DNA of 16,034 nt, taken from contig JADGAE010000015.1 of assembly GCA_015232165.1 (NCBI GenBank), forward strand, positions 1-16,034, given 5' to 3'. Positions 1 through 6,561 of this stretch are shown here, piece after piece. Source of the DNA: Nitrospirota bacterium (GTDB taxonomy: Bacteria; Nitrospirota; Thermodesulfovibrionia; Thermodesulfovibrionales; Magnetobacteriaceae). Both the position numbers and the translations under genes were made by a program. The notes beneath the pieces were generated by a model. It was not told the origin of the DNA. It saw only the letters and a program-made list of their open reading frames with translations, and did not search any database. Positions within the stretch are counted from its first letter, which is position 1. Each line of letters begins with the position of its first letter.

Positions 1-70
1 TCTGAAGGGGGCGCGGTAACGTCGCTGTGCGAGCGGAGCCGCCCCTTTTTTTTTGAAACGTGCTATACAT
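1..70 (-). repeat. Modular intergenic repeat, copy 1 (cut by window edge); hairpin also works as a + strand terminator
   Basis: Positions 1-47 are the reverse complement of 8870-8916 with one mismatch. The sequence folds: AAGGGGGCG (5-13, one bulged G) pairs with CGCCCCTT (40-47), and an inner CGCT/AGCG stem lies at 23-26/32-35. On the + strand the stem is followed by a run of nine T (46-54), so it could end transcription of a + strand gene lying left of the window. Next to it, GAAACGTGCTATA (55-67) is the box that recurs at 8718, 9050 and 15229; read on the - strand it is TATAGCACGTTTC. That repeats and a hairpin exist is directly visible; the terminator role is inferred. Confidence 0.75.
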
Positions 71-117
71 ATTCATCACAGGATTTTTTTACAGCAAGCG
101 TTTTTTTATATTACCTG

Positions 118-134
118 TTGGCACTTTTCTTACC
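118..134 (+). promoter_or_regulatory. Candidate sigma54-like promoter upstream of the HEAT gene
   Basis: TTGGCAC (118-124), five bases, then TTACC (130-134) resembles the -24/-12 sigma54 consensus TTGGCAC-N5-TTGCW. The -24 half is perfect, but the -12 half has AC where GC is nearly invariant. The start codon at 163 would leave a leader of about 17 nt. A sigma70 reading (TTGGCA 118-123, 19-bp spacer, TAAAAT 143-148) is also possible. Both are weak. Confidence 0.25.
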
Positions 135-162
135 TGATCCTGTAAAATAGTGTGGATATATT

Positions 163-612
163 GTGACACGGATTTATGATGCAACATTTATGTTAGGAGA
201 CATGGATTCACCTGAGAATCAGCAGGGGCTTGAGGTAATGATAGCCGACTATATGGAAAAGGGCTTCCTTGACAATATCATCGACATGTTCAGGTATGAC
301 GCCGGGTTGTACGGTGTTGTGGCGGTACTCTTGAGGGATGAGAGGTTGCGGGTACGCATAGGTGCCATTGCGCTTGTTGAGGCTTTAAAGGAGCTGGGGC
401 TTGAGGTTGTACAGGATATTGCGGACAGCCTTCTGCCGCTGTTGGGAGAGGACAATCCCAATGTCAGGGGGGATGCGGCTTATGTCTTTGGCATCATTGG
501 ACGGGAAAGACATCTTATGCCGCTTGAGAGATTGCTGGAAGATGAGAACACGGAAGTGGCACAAACTGCCAAAGACTCGATAGATTCGATATTGTCAGAG
601 GTTGGATTATAA
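163..612 (+). CDS. Small HEAT-repeat protein, function unknown
   Basis: A 149-residue acidic, all-helical soluble protein without a signal peptide or membrane segment. The C-terminal half carries HEAT/PBS-lyase-type repeats: paired helices with motifs such as LLPLLGEDNPNVRGDAAYVF (about residues 91-110) and LERLLEDENTEVAQTAKDSI (about 120-139). Residues 57-76, with RDERLRVRIGAIALVEAL, look like an earlier unit. Such repeats make curved protein-binding scaffolds; no catalytic residues are evident. The chosen start is GTG at 163, the first start after an in-frame stop at 148-150, with a weak GTGGA ribosome site. ATG at 190 is an alternative that would remove nine residues. The stop lies 29 nt before the TPR gene on the same strand, so the two are probably cotranscribed and may work as a pair of protein-binding scaffolds. 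The partner and process cannot be read from the sequence. Confidence 0.8.
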   Translation: MTRIYDATFMLGDMDSPENQQGLEVMIADYMEKGFLDNIIDMFRYDAGLYGVVAVLLRDERLRVRIGAIALVEALKELGLEVVQDIADSLLPLLGEDNPNVRGDAAYVFGIIGRERHLMPLERLLEDENTEVAQTAKDSIDSILSEVGL

Positions 613-641
613 CACGAATGGATTTTGATGAAGGATGAGAG

Positions 642-2195
642 ATGACTGAAAACATACTGTTAGTTGTGTTTGGAGTATTGTCTGTTGTAGTCATCATACT
701 GCTGGTGTATGTAAAGAGGGTGAAGCACAATGCCGTCTCTGCCGTCACCGATGCCGTAGAGAGGGCCGACATACTGCTTGAGGAGAACAACCACGAGGAT
801 GCCCTGGGGATATATTCCGAGATATTAGAGCGAGTATCGGAAAAGAAGATGCCGTTGTTGTATGGTCATATCAAGAACAACATGGGGATATGCTTTCGCA
901 AACTTGCCGTTGGCAACAAGCGGGAGGAAAACATCCTCAAGGCGCTGGAGGCTTACGAAGACGCCCTGACCGTTTATACGGTAAAGGACTACCCCAATGA
1001 CTACGGGGCAACACAGAACAACCTTGCAAATGCGTGGTGGGCGCTATCGGAGATGTGCAACAAGGAGGATAATATCCTAAAGACGATCCAGGCATACGAA
1101 AAGGTGCTCAAGATATACACCGCTGAAAATAATCCGGAAAAGTACGGCCACGTCCAGACCAGCCTGGGGCACGCCTTTAGGGCCATATCCGTATGCCGCG
1201 ACAGGGAGAAGCACCTTACCAGGGCCATATCCGCCTATGAAGATGCCCTAAGGGTCAGAAACAGTCAGGAACATGCCATCGAGTTTGGACACATAAAGAT
1301 CAGCCTGGGGCATGCCTACTGGGAGCTTGCGTCGTTTCAGGACAGGGCGGAGTTTCTGGCCAAGTCTGTGGAGGCCTACAGGGATGCCCTGACGGTTCGT
1401 TCACTGGAATTCTCCGCCATCGAGTATGCGATTACACAAAACGACCTTGGAAACTCTCTCTGTGACCTGGCGGAGTTAAAGGACAAGGAAGAGAATCTCC
1501 AACAGGCCCTCACTGCCTACAAGGAGTCGTTGAGGGTGTGGACACCCACCGAACATGCCAAGGACTACGGTATGGCACAAAACAACCTGGGGAGCACTTT
1601 TGGTCTGCTCTCTGAGATACGCGACAAAGAAAGCAACCTGGTAGAGGCCGTCCAGGCATTTAAAGAGGCACTGAAGGTCTACACGCCCGATAAGTATCCT
1701 ATGGAGTACGGTATGACTCAAAACAACATCGGTAATGCCTACAACATACTGTCCCAGACGGAGAATAAGGAATCAAATCTCAAGTTGGCCATATTTTCCT
1801 TCAAGGAGGCGCTAAAGGTCTATTCACCGCAACGCTCCAACTTTGACTATTTCATAACGCAATGCAATCTCGGCAATGCCTACAGCGATCTATCCGCATG
1901 CTGCGACAAGGCAGAGAACCTCTACAAGGCAATCCGCTATTATGAAAAGGCGCTCAAGTTCGAGTTTGCACAACAGTATCCCTACAAATATGGCCTGACT
2001 CAGCACTGCCTGGCTAACTGCTACTTTGCCCTTGCCTTCATCCACAACGCCGAGGACAACCTCCAGCGGGCCGTCAAGGCATACGAAGAAGCCCTGACCA
2101 TCTTCACCCAATCCTCTGCACCATCAAAGTACGCAGATATCAAAAACAAACTCGACACCACCCTGCAAACCATTGCCGACCTGAGGAAAGGATAA
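642..2195 (+). CDS. Membrane-anchored protein with nine 47-residue TPR-like repeats
   Basis: A 517-residue protein. Residues 4-25 form one hydrophobic helix (LLVVFGVLSVVVIILLVYV) followed by KRVKH. This suggests an N-terminal anchor with the repeat domain in the cytoplasm by the positive-inside rule, although an uncleaved signal anchor facing outward cannot be excluded. A short TPR-like pair (about 37-69) leads into nine consecutive units of exactly 47 residues (74-496) and a partial tenth (497-517). The unit consensus is YG.TQNNLGNAY..L......K..NL..A..AYE.AL.VYT, typical of TPR_12-like arrays. The ATG at 642 has AAGGA at 631-635, six bases upstream, a clear ribosome site. Tetratricopeptide arrays bind peptides or partner proteins; no CHAT, kinase or other effector domain is attached. 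The preceding HEAT-repeat gene, 29 nt away, is the likely operon partner. Function is unknown. Confidence 0.85.
   Translation: MTENILLVVFGVLSVVVIILLVYVKRVKHNAVSAVTDAVERADILLEENNHEDALGIYSEILERVSEKKMPLLYGHIKNNMGICFRKLAVGNKREENILKALEAYEDALTVYTVKDYPNDYGATQNNLANAWWALSEMCNKEDNILKTIQAYEKVLKIYTAENNPEKYGHVQTSLGHAFRAISVCRDREKHLTRAISAYEDALRVRNSQEHAIEFGHIKISLGHAYWELASFQDRAEFLAKSVEAYRDALTVRSLEFSAIEYAITQNDLGNSLCDLAELKDKEENLQQALTAYKESLRVWTPTEHAKDYGMAQNNLGSTFGLLSEIRDKESNLVEAVQAFKEALKVYTPDKYPMEYGMTQNNIGNAYNILSQTENKESNLKLAIFSFKEALKVYSPQRSNFDYFITQCNLGNAYSDLSACCDKAENLYKAIRYYEKALKFEFAQQYPYKYGLTQHCLANCYFALAFIHNAEDNLQRAVKAYEEALTIFTQSSAPSKYADIKNKLDTTLQTIADLRKG
861..2129 (+). repeat. Nine in-frame 141-nt tandem repeats inside the TPR gene
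   Basis: Each unit begins at the Tyr/Phe of the YG.TQ motif, and all nine are exactly 47 codons with no insertion or deletion. The units have diverged in DNA sequence but keep conserved positions (Asn-Leu-Gly-Asn around unit positions 7-10, Asn-Leu at 24-25, Ala-Tyr-Glu near 31-33, Ala-Leu at 35-36). Unit borders were counted by hand from the translation. Confidence 0.85.
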
Positions 2196-2238
2196 GAGAG
2201 GCTCTTTTCGTATATAGAGTGGAGAAGACGGGAAGGTG

Positions 2239-2282
2239 CCACAATCAATCGTGGACGGCAGGATTTAAGGCGTTTTATGCCT
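2239..2282 (+). repeat. 38-bp dispersed element, copy A, 3' of the TPR gene
   Basis: Positions 2239-2276 match the reverse complement of 15244-15281 at 36 of 38 bases. Both copies lie just after a stop codon and read in the sense direction of the gene before them. At 15244 the element ends in a simple terminator (ACGGC, 9-base loop, GCCGT, T run). Here one change (GCCG to GGCG) breaks that stem, and a different small dyad AGGC/GCCT (2268-2271/2279-2282) is possible. A degenerate TATAGC box follows at about 2286. Confidence 0.75.
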
Positions 2283-2335
2283 CATATAGCAGATTTACCG
2301 TGAAAATAAAGTACCTGCCCATTCAAACGAAGAAA

Positions 2336-2417
2336 GAAGGGGGCGACTCCGCCCGCACGGCGGGTGTTGCCGCCCCCCCCCTTCAGAATCCCCCCTGCAA
2401 GGGGACCAGTCCCCTTG
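2336..2417 (+). repeat. Modular intergenic repeat, hairpin modules C and D
   Basis: The first hairpin has an outer stem GGGGGCG (2339-2345) with CGCCCCC (2371-2377) and an inner stem CCGCC/GGCGG (2349-2353/2359-2363). The second is a near-perfect palindrome CAAGGGGAC-CA-GTCCCCTTG (2398-2417). Relatives of the first occur at 1-47, 8870-8916, 13038-13053 and 15988-16009. The string CGCAAGGGGACCAG that opens the second recurs at 16021-16034, where the window ends. The + strand lacks a T run after either hairpin, so terminator function is doubtful. Confidence 0.7.
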
Positions 2418-2662
2418 ACCCCTTCCTGCGCAGGGTTGTGGCATTGGTTGAGGGTTCATGTGGAACAACTCCTATTCTTTCAAATATACCCCATCTTTAC
2501 CAGTTGGTATTGTCTAAAAACTGTAACACCATTATAAATAAGGATAATATTGTTTTTATGTCAGATAGTTACGTCTAAGAATATGGGATAAACAGTTATG
2601 TAACTCCTGGACATATACAAATAGTATTCTTTATAATTACGTCTAATAAATAACGGAGCATA

Positions 2663-2677
2663 AATGTTTAGAACATT
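2663..2677. promoter_or_regulatory. Operator-like dyad upstream of the secreted-protein promoter
   Basis: AATGTT-TAG-AACATT is a perfect 6-bp inverted repeat with a 3-bp centre. It is centred about 53 bp upstream of the -35 hexamer at 2723, a distance that fits activator binding. Two direct copies of TTACGTCTAA lie just upstream, at 2569-2578 and 2637-2646. No regulator gene is near, so the role is inferred. Confidence 0.25.
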
Positions 2678-2722
2678 AGGGTTAAGAATAATGGGGTCAA
2701 GGGTGCCGCCCTGGTGTAGGAC

Positions 2723-2751
2723 TTGACAATCGTATTTGGTATAGTGATAAA
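2723..2751 (+). promoter_or_regulatory. Sigma70-type promoter for the secreted modular protein
   Basis: A perfect -35 TTGACA (2723-2728), a 17-bp spacer and GATAAA (2746-2751) as -10; TAAAAT at 2748-2753 is an alternative with a 19-bp spacer. The start of transcription would be near 2758, which leaves an unusually long leader of about 180 nt before the start codon at 2938. Confidence 0.5.
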
Positions 2752-2856
2752 ATTAAGAATGGGCAGGTTTTGAGCAATAAAAGAAATTACAGGCTATGAC
2801 GGATGAGGGCCTCGTTTTCTTTTGGGACTCCCGCCTTTATCTTAGCCGCTTCAAAC

Positions 2857-2911
2857 GGTCATGCAATGCAATATCCATCGTTAAGTACCAGTTTAACTGG
2901 TTTATATGACC
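2857..2911 (+). promoter_or_regulatory. Nested dyads in the leader, just before the ribosome site
   Basis: GGTCAT (2857-2862) pairs with ATGACC (2906-2911). Inside this, ACCAGTT-T-AACTGGT (2887-2901) is a perfect 7-bp inverted repeat with a single-base centre. The outer stem ends about 17 nt before the GGAGG ribosome site. The inner dyad has too small a loop for an ideal RNA hairpin, so it may be a DNA operator instead. No known riboswitch core was recognised. Confidence 0.3.
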
Positions 2912-2937
2912 ACAATATAAGTAACATTGGAGGAAGT

Positions 2938-5900
2938 ATGTTTGGGAGAAGTAATAGTCGAACAAAGAACGGTAATCTCCAGTTTAAGAGTACATTCAGC
3001 GTAAGGGTGCTGTTTACCCTGCTGCTAATTGCCATGCTTGGGACAATGTGCCTTGCCGGTGCCGCCTACGCCTGGAGTGTCAGCCTGCCGCAGACGGGAC
3101 AGACAACGAGCTATTCCACGGACGACGACGGAGCGTTAAAGAAGGGCGTGACTTGGCCAAGTCCGCGCTTTACGGTCAACAGCAACCAGACGGTCACCGA
3201 CAACCTCACGGGGCTGGTCTGGACACAAGACGCCGGTATGCCGGTCGTAGGCTCATGCGACGACGGTGATAAAACCTGGCAGGGGGCGCTGAATTACGTG
3301 GCCTGCCTCAATGCGGCCTATCACCTTGGCTACGACGATTGGAGACTGCCAAACGTCAACGAGTTGAAAAGCATTGTTAGTGCGGAGCAGGCTGATGTAG
3401 CGACATGGCTTGGTTCACAGGGGTTTGTCAACGTGATATCTGATTACTATTGGTCGTCTACCACCTACGCTTACAGTACGCTCTACCCGTCCAGCGCGTG
3501 GGTCGTCCTCATGATCAATGGCGGAGTAGACGTACATCCCAAGACGCAAAACAGCACCTACGTTTGGCCGGTTCGTGACGGAGGGGCCGGGGCGTTTGAT
3601 AATGCGTATGTTTGGGCAACCGGCCAGAGTACAAGCTACGCTGCCGGTGACGACGGCGCGTTACAAAAAGGCATGACGTGGCCTAATCCGAGATTTACGG
3701 ATAACTACAACGACACCGTAACGGATAACCTCACGGGGCTGATCTGGACCAAAGACGCCGGCACACCAACGGTTGATAGTTGCACGGGCGGTCAGATGAC
3801 CTGGCAGGCGGCGCTGAATTACGTGGCCTGCCTCAATGCGATCAATCACCTTGGCTACGGCGACTGGCGACTGCCAAACAAGGAAGAACTGCATAGTCCC
3901 GTTGACTATGGAAGAGATAATCCATCAATTCCATCAGGCAGTCCGTTCAACGTGCAATCGTATGGCTATTGGTCGTCCACTACCTATGCCGGCAATATGT
4001 CCAACGCGTGGAGTGTCTACATGAACGTAGGCAGCGTACTCTCCAACCTCAAGACGGGCAGTGGTGGATTCGGCTACGTATGGCCAGTTCGTGACTGGTC
4101 GACACCGACACCTACACCGACCTCAACTCCAACTCCGACATCTACACCACCCCCTACTCCAACACCCACGCCTGCACCAGACTGCAACAGCACATCACTC
4201 AGCCCAACGGGCAAGACCTTCCCCCACGGCGGCGGCAGTGACGGCGTGAATGTAACGGCTAACCCCGGTTGCGCATGGAGTGCCACAAGCAATGCCGCCT
4301 GGATAACAATAGCTTCCGGCAGCTCCGGCTCCGGCAACGGCACGGTTTCATACTCGGTGGCACCCAACACTGGCACAACCTCCCGTACCGGGACAATAAC
4401 GATCGCCGGCCGGACGTTTACCGTGTTGCAGGATGCCTTGTCCTGCGCTTATACGCTCTCCCCAACCAGCAAGAATTTCCCGTACAGCGGCGGCACCGAC
4501 ACCGTGAACGTAACGGCAAACCCAGGCTGCACATGGAACGCCACAAGCGGCGCTGCCTGGATAACGATTACCTCAATCAGTTCCAACTCCGGAAACGGCA
4601 CGGTTTCATACACGGTTGCACCCAACACGGGCACAGCCTCCCGTACCGGTACAATGACAATAGCGGGACATGCATTCACGGTGTTGCAGGATGCCTTGTC
4701 CTGTTCTTATACGCTCACCCCAACAAACAAGAACTTCCCCTCAACTGGCGGCAGTGGCAACATAGGGGTTACAGCATTCCCCGGTTGCGCGTGGTCGGCA
4801 ACGAGTAATGACGGCAGTTGGATTACGCTAACATCGGGCAACTCCGGTAGCGGTAACGGCACTGTGGCGTATTCCGTGACACCAAACGCCAATGCCGGCG
4901 TACGGATCGGTACCATATCGGTATCAGGTCAGACCTTTACCGTAATTCAGGACGGGCAGTCGGCGACAAAGAAGTCCCTGACAATCATGAAGCAGGGCAC
5001 CGGCAATGGCTCCGTGACGACATCGGTCGGCACAATCACATGGAACGGCAACACCGGTACCGCCGAGTATGACCTCAACACCTCGGTATTGCTGACGGCG
5101 GAGGGGGATATGACCTCGGACTTTGTCACTTGGTCGGGGTGTGACACGGTTGCGGCAAACGTGTGTACGGTCAATATGACGGCATCCAGGACACTCGCTG
5201 TAACGTTTAACAAAAAGACAAGCGGCGGATTTCTCCTGACCGTTACAAAGACGGGCACCGGCGACGGTGCGGTAACGCCATCTACGGGCGTGCTCACCTG
5301 GAGCGGCAAGACGGCAACGGCAACGTATCCCTCCGGTACCCCGGTAGTCCTCCTTGCGGAGCCGGATACCACGTCAAGGTTTGCACAATGGACCGGGTGT
5401 GATGCGGCCATCGGCAACCGCTGTACGTTGAACATGACCGAGGCAAAGGGTGTCTCTGTCGAGTTTAAGGCCGGACGCAAGCGTGTTAGAAATGACTTCG
5501 ACGGCGACGGCAAGAGTGACATCCTGTGGCAGAATTCCAGGACGGGAGACGTGGCTGTATGGCAGATGAACGGCGTATCAAAAAAATCGGTTGCCTTTGC
5601 CGCACGTAACATCCCCGGCAACTGGCGTATCAAGGCATCGGAGGACTTTGACGGTGACGGCAAGACCGACATGCTGTGGCAAGACATCGACACGGGCGAC
5701 GTCTACGTCTGGCTCATGGACAACGGTGTACCAAAGTCCGGGGCCTTCGTGGCCAGGGGTATCCCCGCGGACTGGCAGATCAAGCTGTCGGAGGATTTTG
5801 ACGGCGACGGCAAGAGCGATATCCTGTGGCAAGATGCCGGTAGCGGGGCAGTCTACATCTGGCTAATGAACGGGGCTGCAATAGCCTCCGGCGGGTATGT

Positions 5901-6438
5901 GGTCAAAAGTATGCCACAGGACTGGTATATCAGGGGAGTGGGAGACTTCAATGGTGACGGCAAGGCCGACATACTGTGGCAGAGCAAGGACGTTGGCGAT
6001 GTCTTTTGCTGGTTGATGGATGGCACCAAGATGCAGGCAGGCAGCGGGTTTATCGTCAAGAGGCTGCAACCGGAGTGGAAGATCAAGGCCGCTGCCGATT
6101 ATAATGGAGACGGCAACAGCGACATACACCTGCACTCTACCGCTACAGGCCAGAACGTCATCTGGTTGATGGATGGCATACAGATAAAGGGGGCAGACTT
6201 CGTAAGACCCAAGGGTGGTACAACTAGCCCGATGGTGCCGATGACAGGGCAAGCCTCCGGCACCGACTCCTGGGATATGAAATCCACCGGTGACTACAAT
6301 GGCGACGGCGTCAACGACATGGTCTGGCAGGACGGCTCAAACGGTGACGTCTACATGTGGACAATGGACAGCTCCGGGTCAAGTTATTCGGGAGGATACG
6401 TGGACCAAGGCGTCCCCAGCGACTGGGGTATCTATTAA
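2938..6438 (+). CDS. Large secreted modular protein: DUF1566 x2, BACON x3, InlB-like x2, FG-GAP-like x6
   Basis: The chosen start (ATG 2938) has GGAGGAAGT directly upstream and yields 1166 residues; an in-frame ATG at 2803 would add 45 residues without a good ribosome site and bury the signal peptide. Residues 1-45 are a Sec signal (hydrophobic core about 24-41, likely cleavage after AYA-45). Domains: DUF1566/Lcl C-terminal type, about 46-215 and 219-388, each with WRLPN, YWSSTTYA and VWPVRD motifs; a Thr/Pro linker, 389-414; three 86-residue BACON domains (W.TI...G.G.G...YSV...G..RTGT..I), 416-673; two InlB-like repeats with W.GC and C.V/LNMT motifs, 678-845; and six FG-GAP-like units with D.[DN]GDG..D Ca2+-loop motifs at 853, 903, 953, 1003, 1054 and 1119. 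A secreted or surface ligand- or carbohydrate-binding protein is likely. No catalytic domain or outer-membrane anchor is visible. The gene stands alone, with its own promoter and terminator. Confidence 0.9.
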   Translation: MFGRSNSRTKNGNLQFKSTFSVRVLFTLLLIAMLGTMCLAGAAYAWSVSLPQTGQTTSYSTDDDGALKKGVTWPSPRFTVNSNQTVTDNLTGLVWTQDAGMPVVGSCDDGDKTWQGALNYVACLNAAYHLGYDDWRLPNVNELKSIVSAEQADVATWLGSQGFVNVISDYYWSSTTYAYSTLYPSSAWVVLMINGGVDVHPKTQNSTYVWPVRDGGAGAFDNAYVWATGQSTSYAAGDDGALQKGMTWPNPRFTDNYNDTVTDNLTGLIWTKDAGTPTVDSCTGGQMTWQAALNYVACLNAINHLGYGDWRLPNKEELHSPVDYGRDNPSIPSGSPFNVQSYGYWSSTTYAGNMSNAWSVYMNVGSVLSNLKTGSGGFGYVWPVRDWSTPTPTPTSTPTPTSTPPPTPTPTPAPDCNSTSLSPTGKTFPHGGGSDGVNVTANPGCAWSATSNAAWITIASGSSGSGNGTVSYSVAPNTGTTSRTGTITIAGRTFTVLQDALSCAYTLSPTSKNFPYSGGTDTVNVTANPGCTWNATSGAAWITITSISSNSGNGTVSYTVAPNTGTASRTGTMTIAGHAFTVLQDALSCSYTLTPTNKNFPSTGGSGNIGVTAFPGCAWSATSNDGSWITLTSGNSGSGNGTVAYSVTPNANAGVRIGTISVSGQTFTVIQDGQSATKKSLTIMKQGTGNGSVTTSVGTITWNGNTGTAEYDLNTSVLLTAEGDMTSDFVTWSGCDTVAANVCTVNMTASRTLAVTFNKKTSGGFLLTVTKTGTGDGAVTPSTGVLTWSGKTATATYPSGTPVVLLAEPDTTSRFAQWTGCDAAIGNRCTLNMTEAKGVSVEFKAGRKRVRNDFDGDGKSDILWQNSRTGDVAVWQMNGVSKKSVAFAARNIPGNWRIKASEDFDGDGKTDMLWQDIDTGDVYVWLMDNGVPKSGAFVARGIPADWQIKLSEDFDGDGKSDILWQDAGSGAVYIWLMNGAAIASGGYVVKSMPQDWYIRGVGDFNGDGKADILWQSKDVGDVFCWLMDGTKMQAGSGFIVKRLQPEWKIKAAADYNGDGNSDIHLHSTATGQNVIWLMDGIQIKGADFVRPKGGTTSPMVPMTGQASGTDSWDMKSTGDYNGDGVNDMVWQDGSNGDVYMWTMDSSGSSYSGGYVDQGVPSDWGIY
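3193..4100 (+). repeat. Tandem duplication of the DUF1566 domain
   Basis: The two copies are offset by 525 bp (175 codons) over their first part. A 31-bp stretch is identical (3285-3315 and 3810-3840), and CTCACGGGGCTG recurs at the same offset. The 3' parts, after the YWSSTTYA motif, differ strongly in sequence and length before meeting again at VWPVRD. This shows fairly recent duplication or gene conversion of the 5' part. Confidence 0.8.
4183..4956 (+). repeat. Three tandem 258-bp BACON repeats
   Basis: The units start at 4183, 4441 and 4699, a strict 86-codon period. Units one and two share an identical 23-bp stretch at their ends (4423-4445 and 4681-4703). Unit three is more diverged and ends in IQDGQS. 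Confidence 0.8.
5494..6438 (+). repeat. Six FG-GAP/VCBS-like repeats, mostly 150 bp
   Basis: The D.[DN]GDG motif codons start at 5494, 5644, 5794, 5944, 6097 and 6292: three exact 150-bp steps, then 153 and 195. Four units and the last read DILWQ or a close variant; the fifth has IHLHS instead of the ILWQ core and is followed by an insertion of roughly 15 residues. Each unit has a W.M[DN]G motif. FG-GAP-type repeats build beta-propeller-like folds with bound Ca2+; six units would fit a near-complete propeller. Confidence 0.75.
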
Positions 6439-6449
6439 CGATTTAGAAG

Positions 6450-6485
6450 GGGGGTGCTGCTTGCGGCGGGGCACCCCCTTTTTTT
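6450..6485 (+). terminator. Rho-independent terminator of the secreted-protein gene
   Basis: GGGGGTGC (6450-6457), a 13-nt loop and GCACCCCC (6471-6478) are followed by seven T (6479-6485). It begins 12 nt after the stop codon. There is no T run on the opposite side, so it should not serve the convergent ABC operon. Confidence 0.85.
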
Positions 6486-6561
6486 CTTTCTTTTGGTCAA
6501 ATGCGATTGCCCTGGCCGACTTCATTCTCCATTGCCGAAGCCCCCTTCCCTTTATGAGACT

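Larger units (their letters stand above)
2196..2937. other. 742-bp gene-free stretch between the TPR gene and the secreted protein
   Basis: No convincing gene lies here. In order, it holds: a tiny hairpin with a T run (2194-2208); a 38-bp element shared with 15244-15281; two GC-rich hairpin modules (2336-2417); an AT-rich section with two copies of TTACGTCTAA (2569-2578, 2637-2646) and the dyad AATGTT-TAG-AACATT (2663-2677); a shared string ATGGGGTCAAGGG near 2691 (also near 8634); a sigma70-type promoter (2723-2751); and a leader with nested dyads (2857-2911). A possible 119-codon reading frame at 2219-2578 runs across the repeats and is not credible. Confidence 0.7.

Noticed and set aside
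2219..2578. 119-codon open frame on the + strand
   Set aside because: It runs through the GC-rich repeat hairpins and an AT-rich gap, has no ribosome site or recognisable domain, and its composition reflects the repeats.
2803..2937. N-terminal extension of the secreted protein from ATG 2803
   Set aside because: No good ribosome site; the extension would put 45 residues before a clear signal peptide, while ATG 2938 has GGAGG at ideal distance.
2758..2937. c-di-GMP-I (GEMM) or another known riboswitch in the leader
   Set aside because: The conserved cores such as GGCAAAC, GACGCAAAGC and GGCCTAA are absent; only dyads are seen.
3073..4100. Complete diversity-generating retroelement
   Set aside because: No reverse transcriptase, accessory gene or template repeat is in the window; only a possible target domain is seen.
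4947..5693. 248-codon - strand frame opposite the secreted protein
   Set aside because: A shadow of the repeat-rich coding sequence; its apparent repeats mirror the InlB-like domains.
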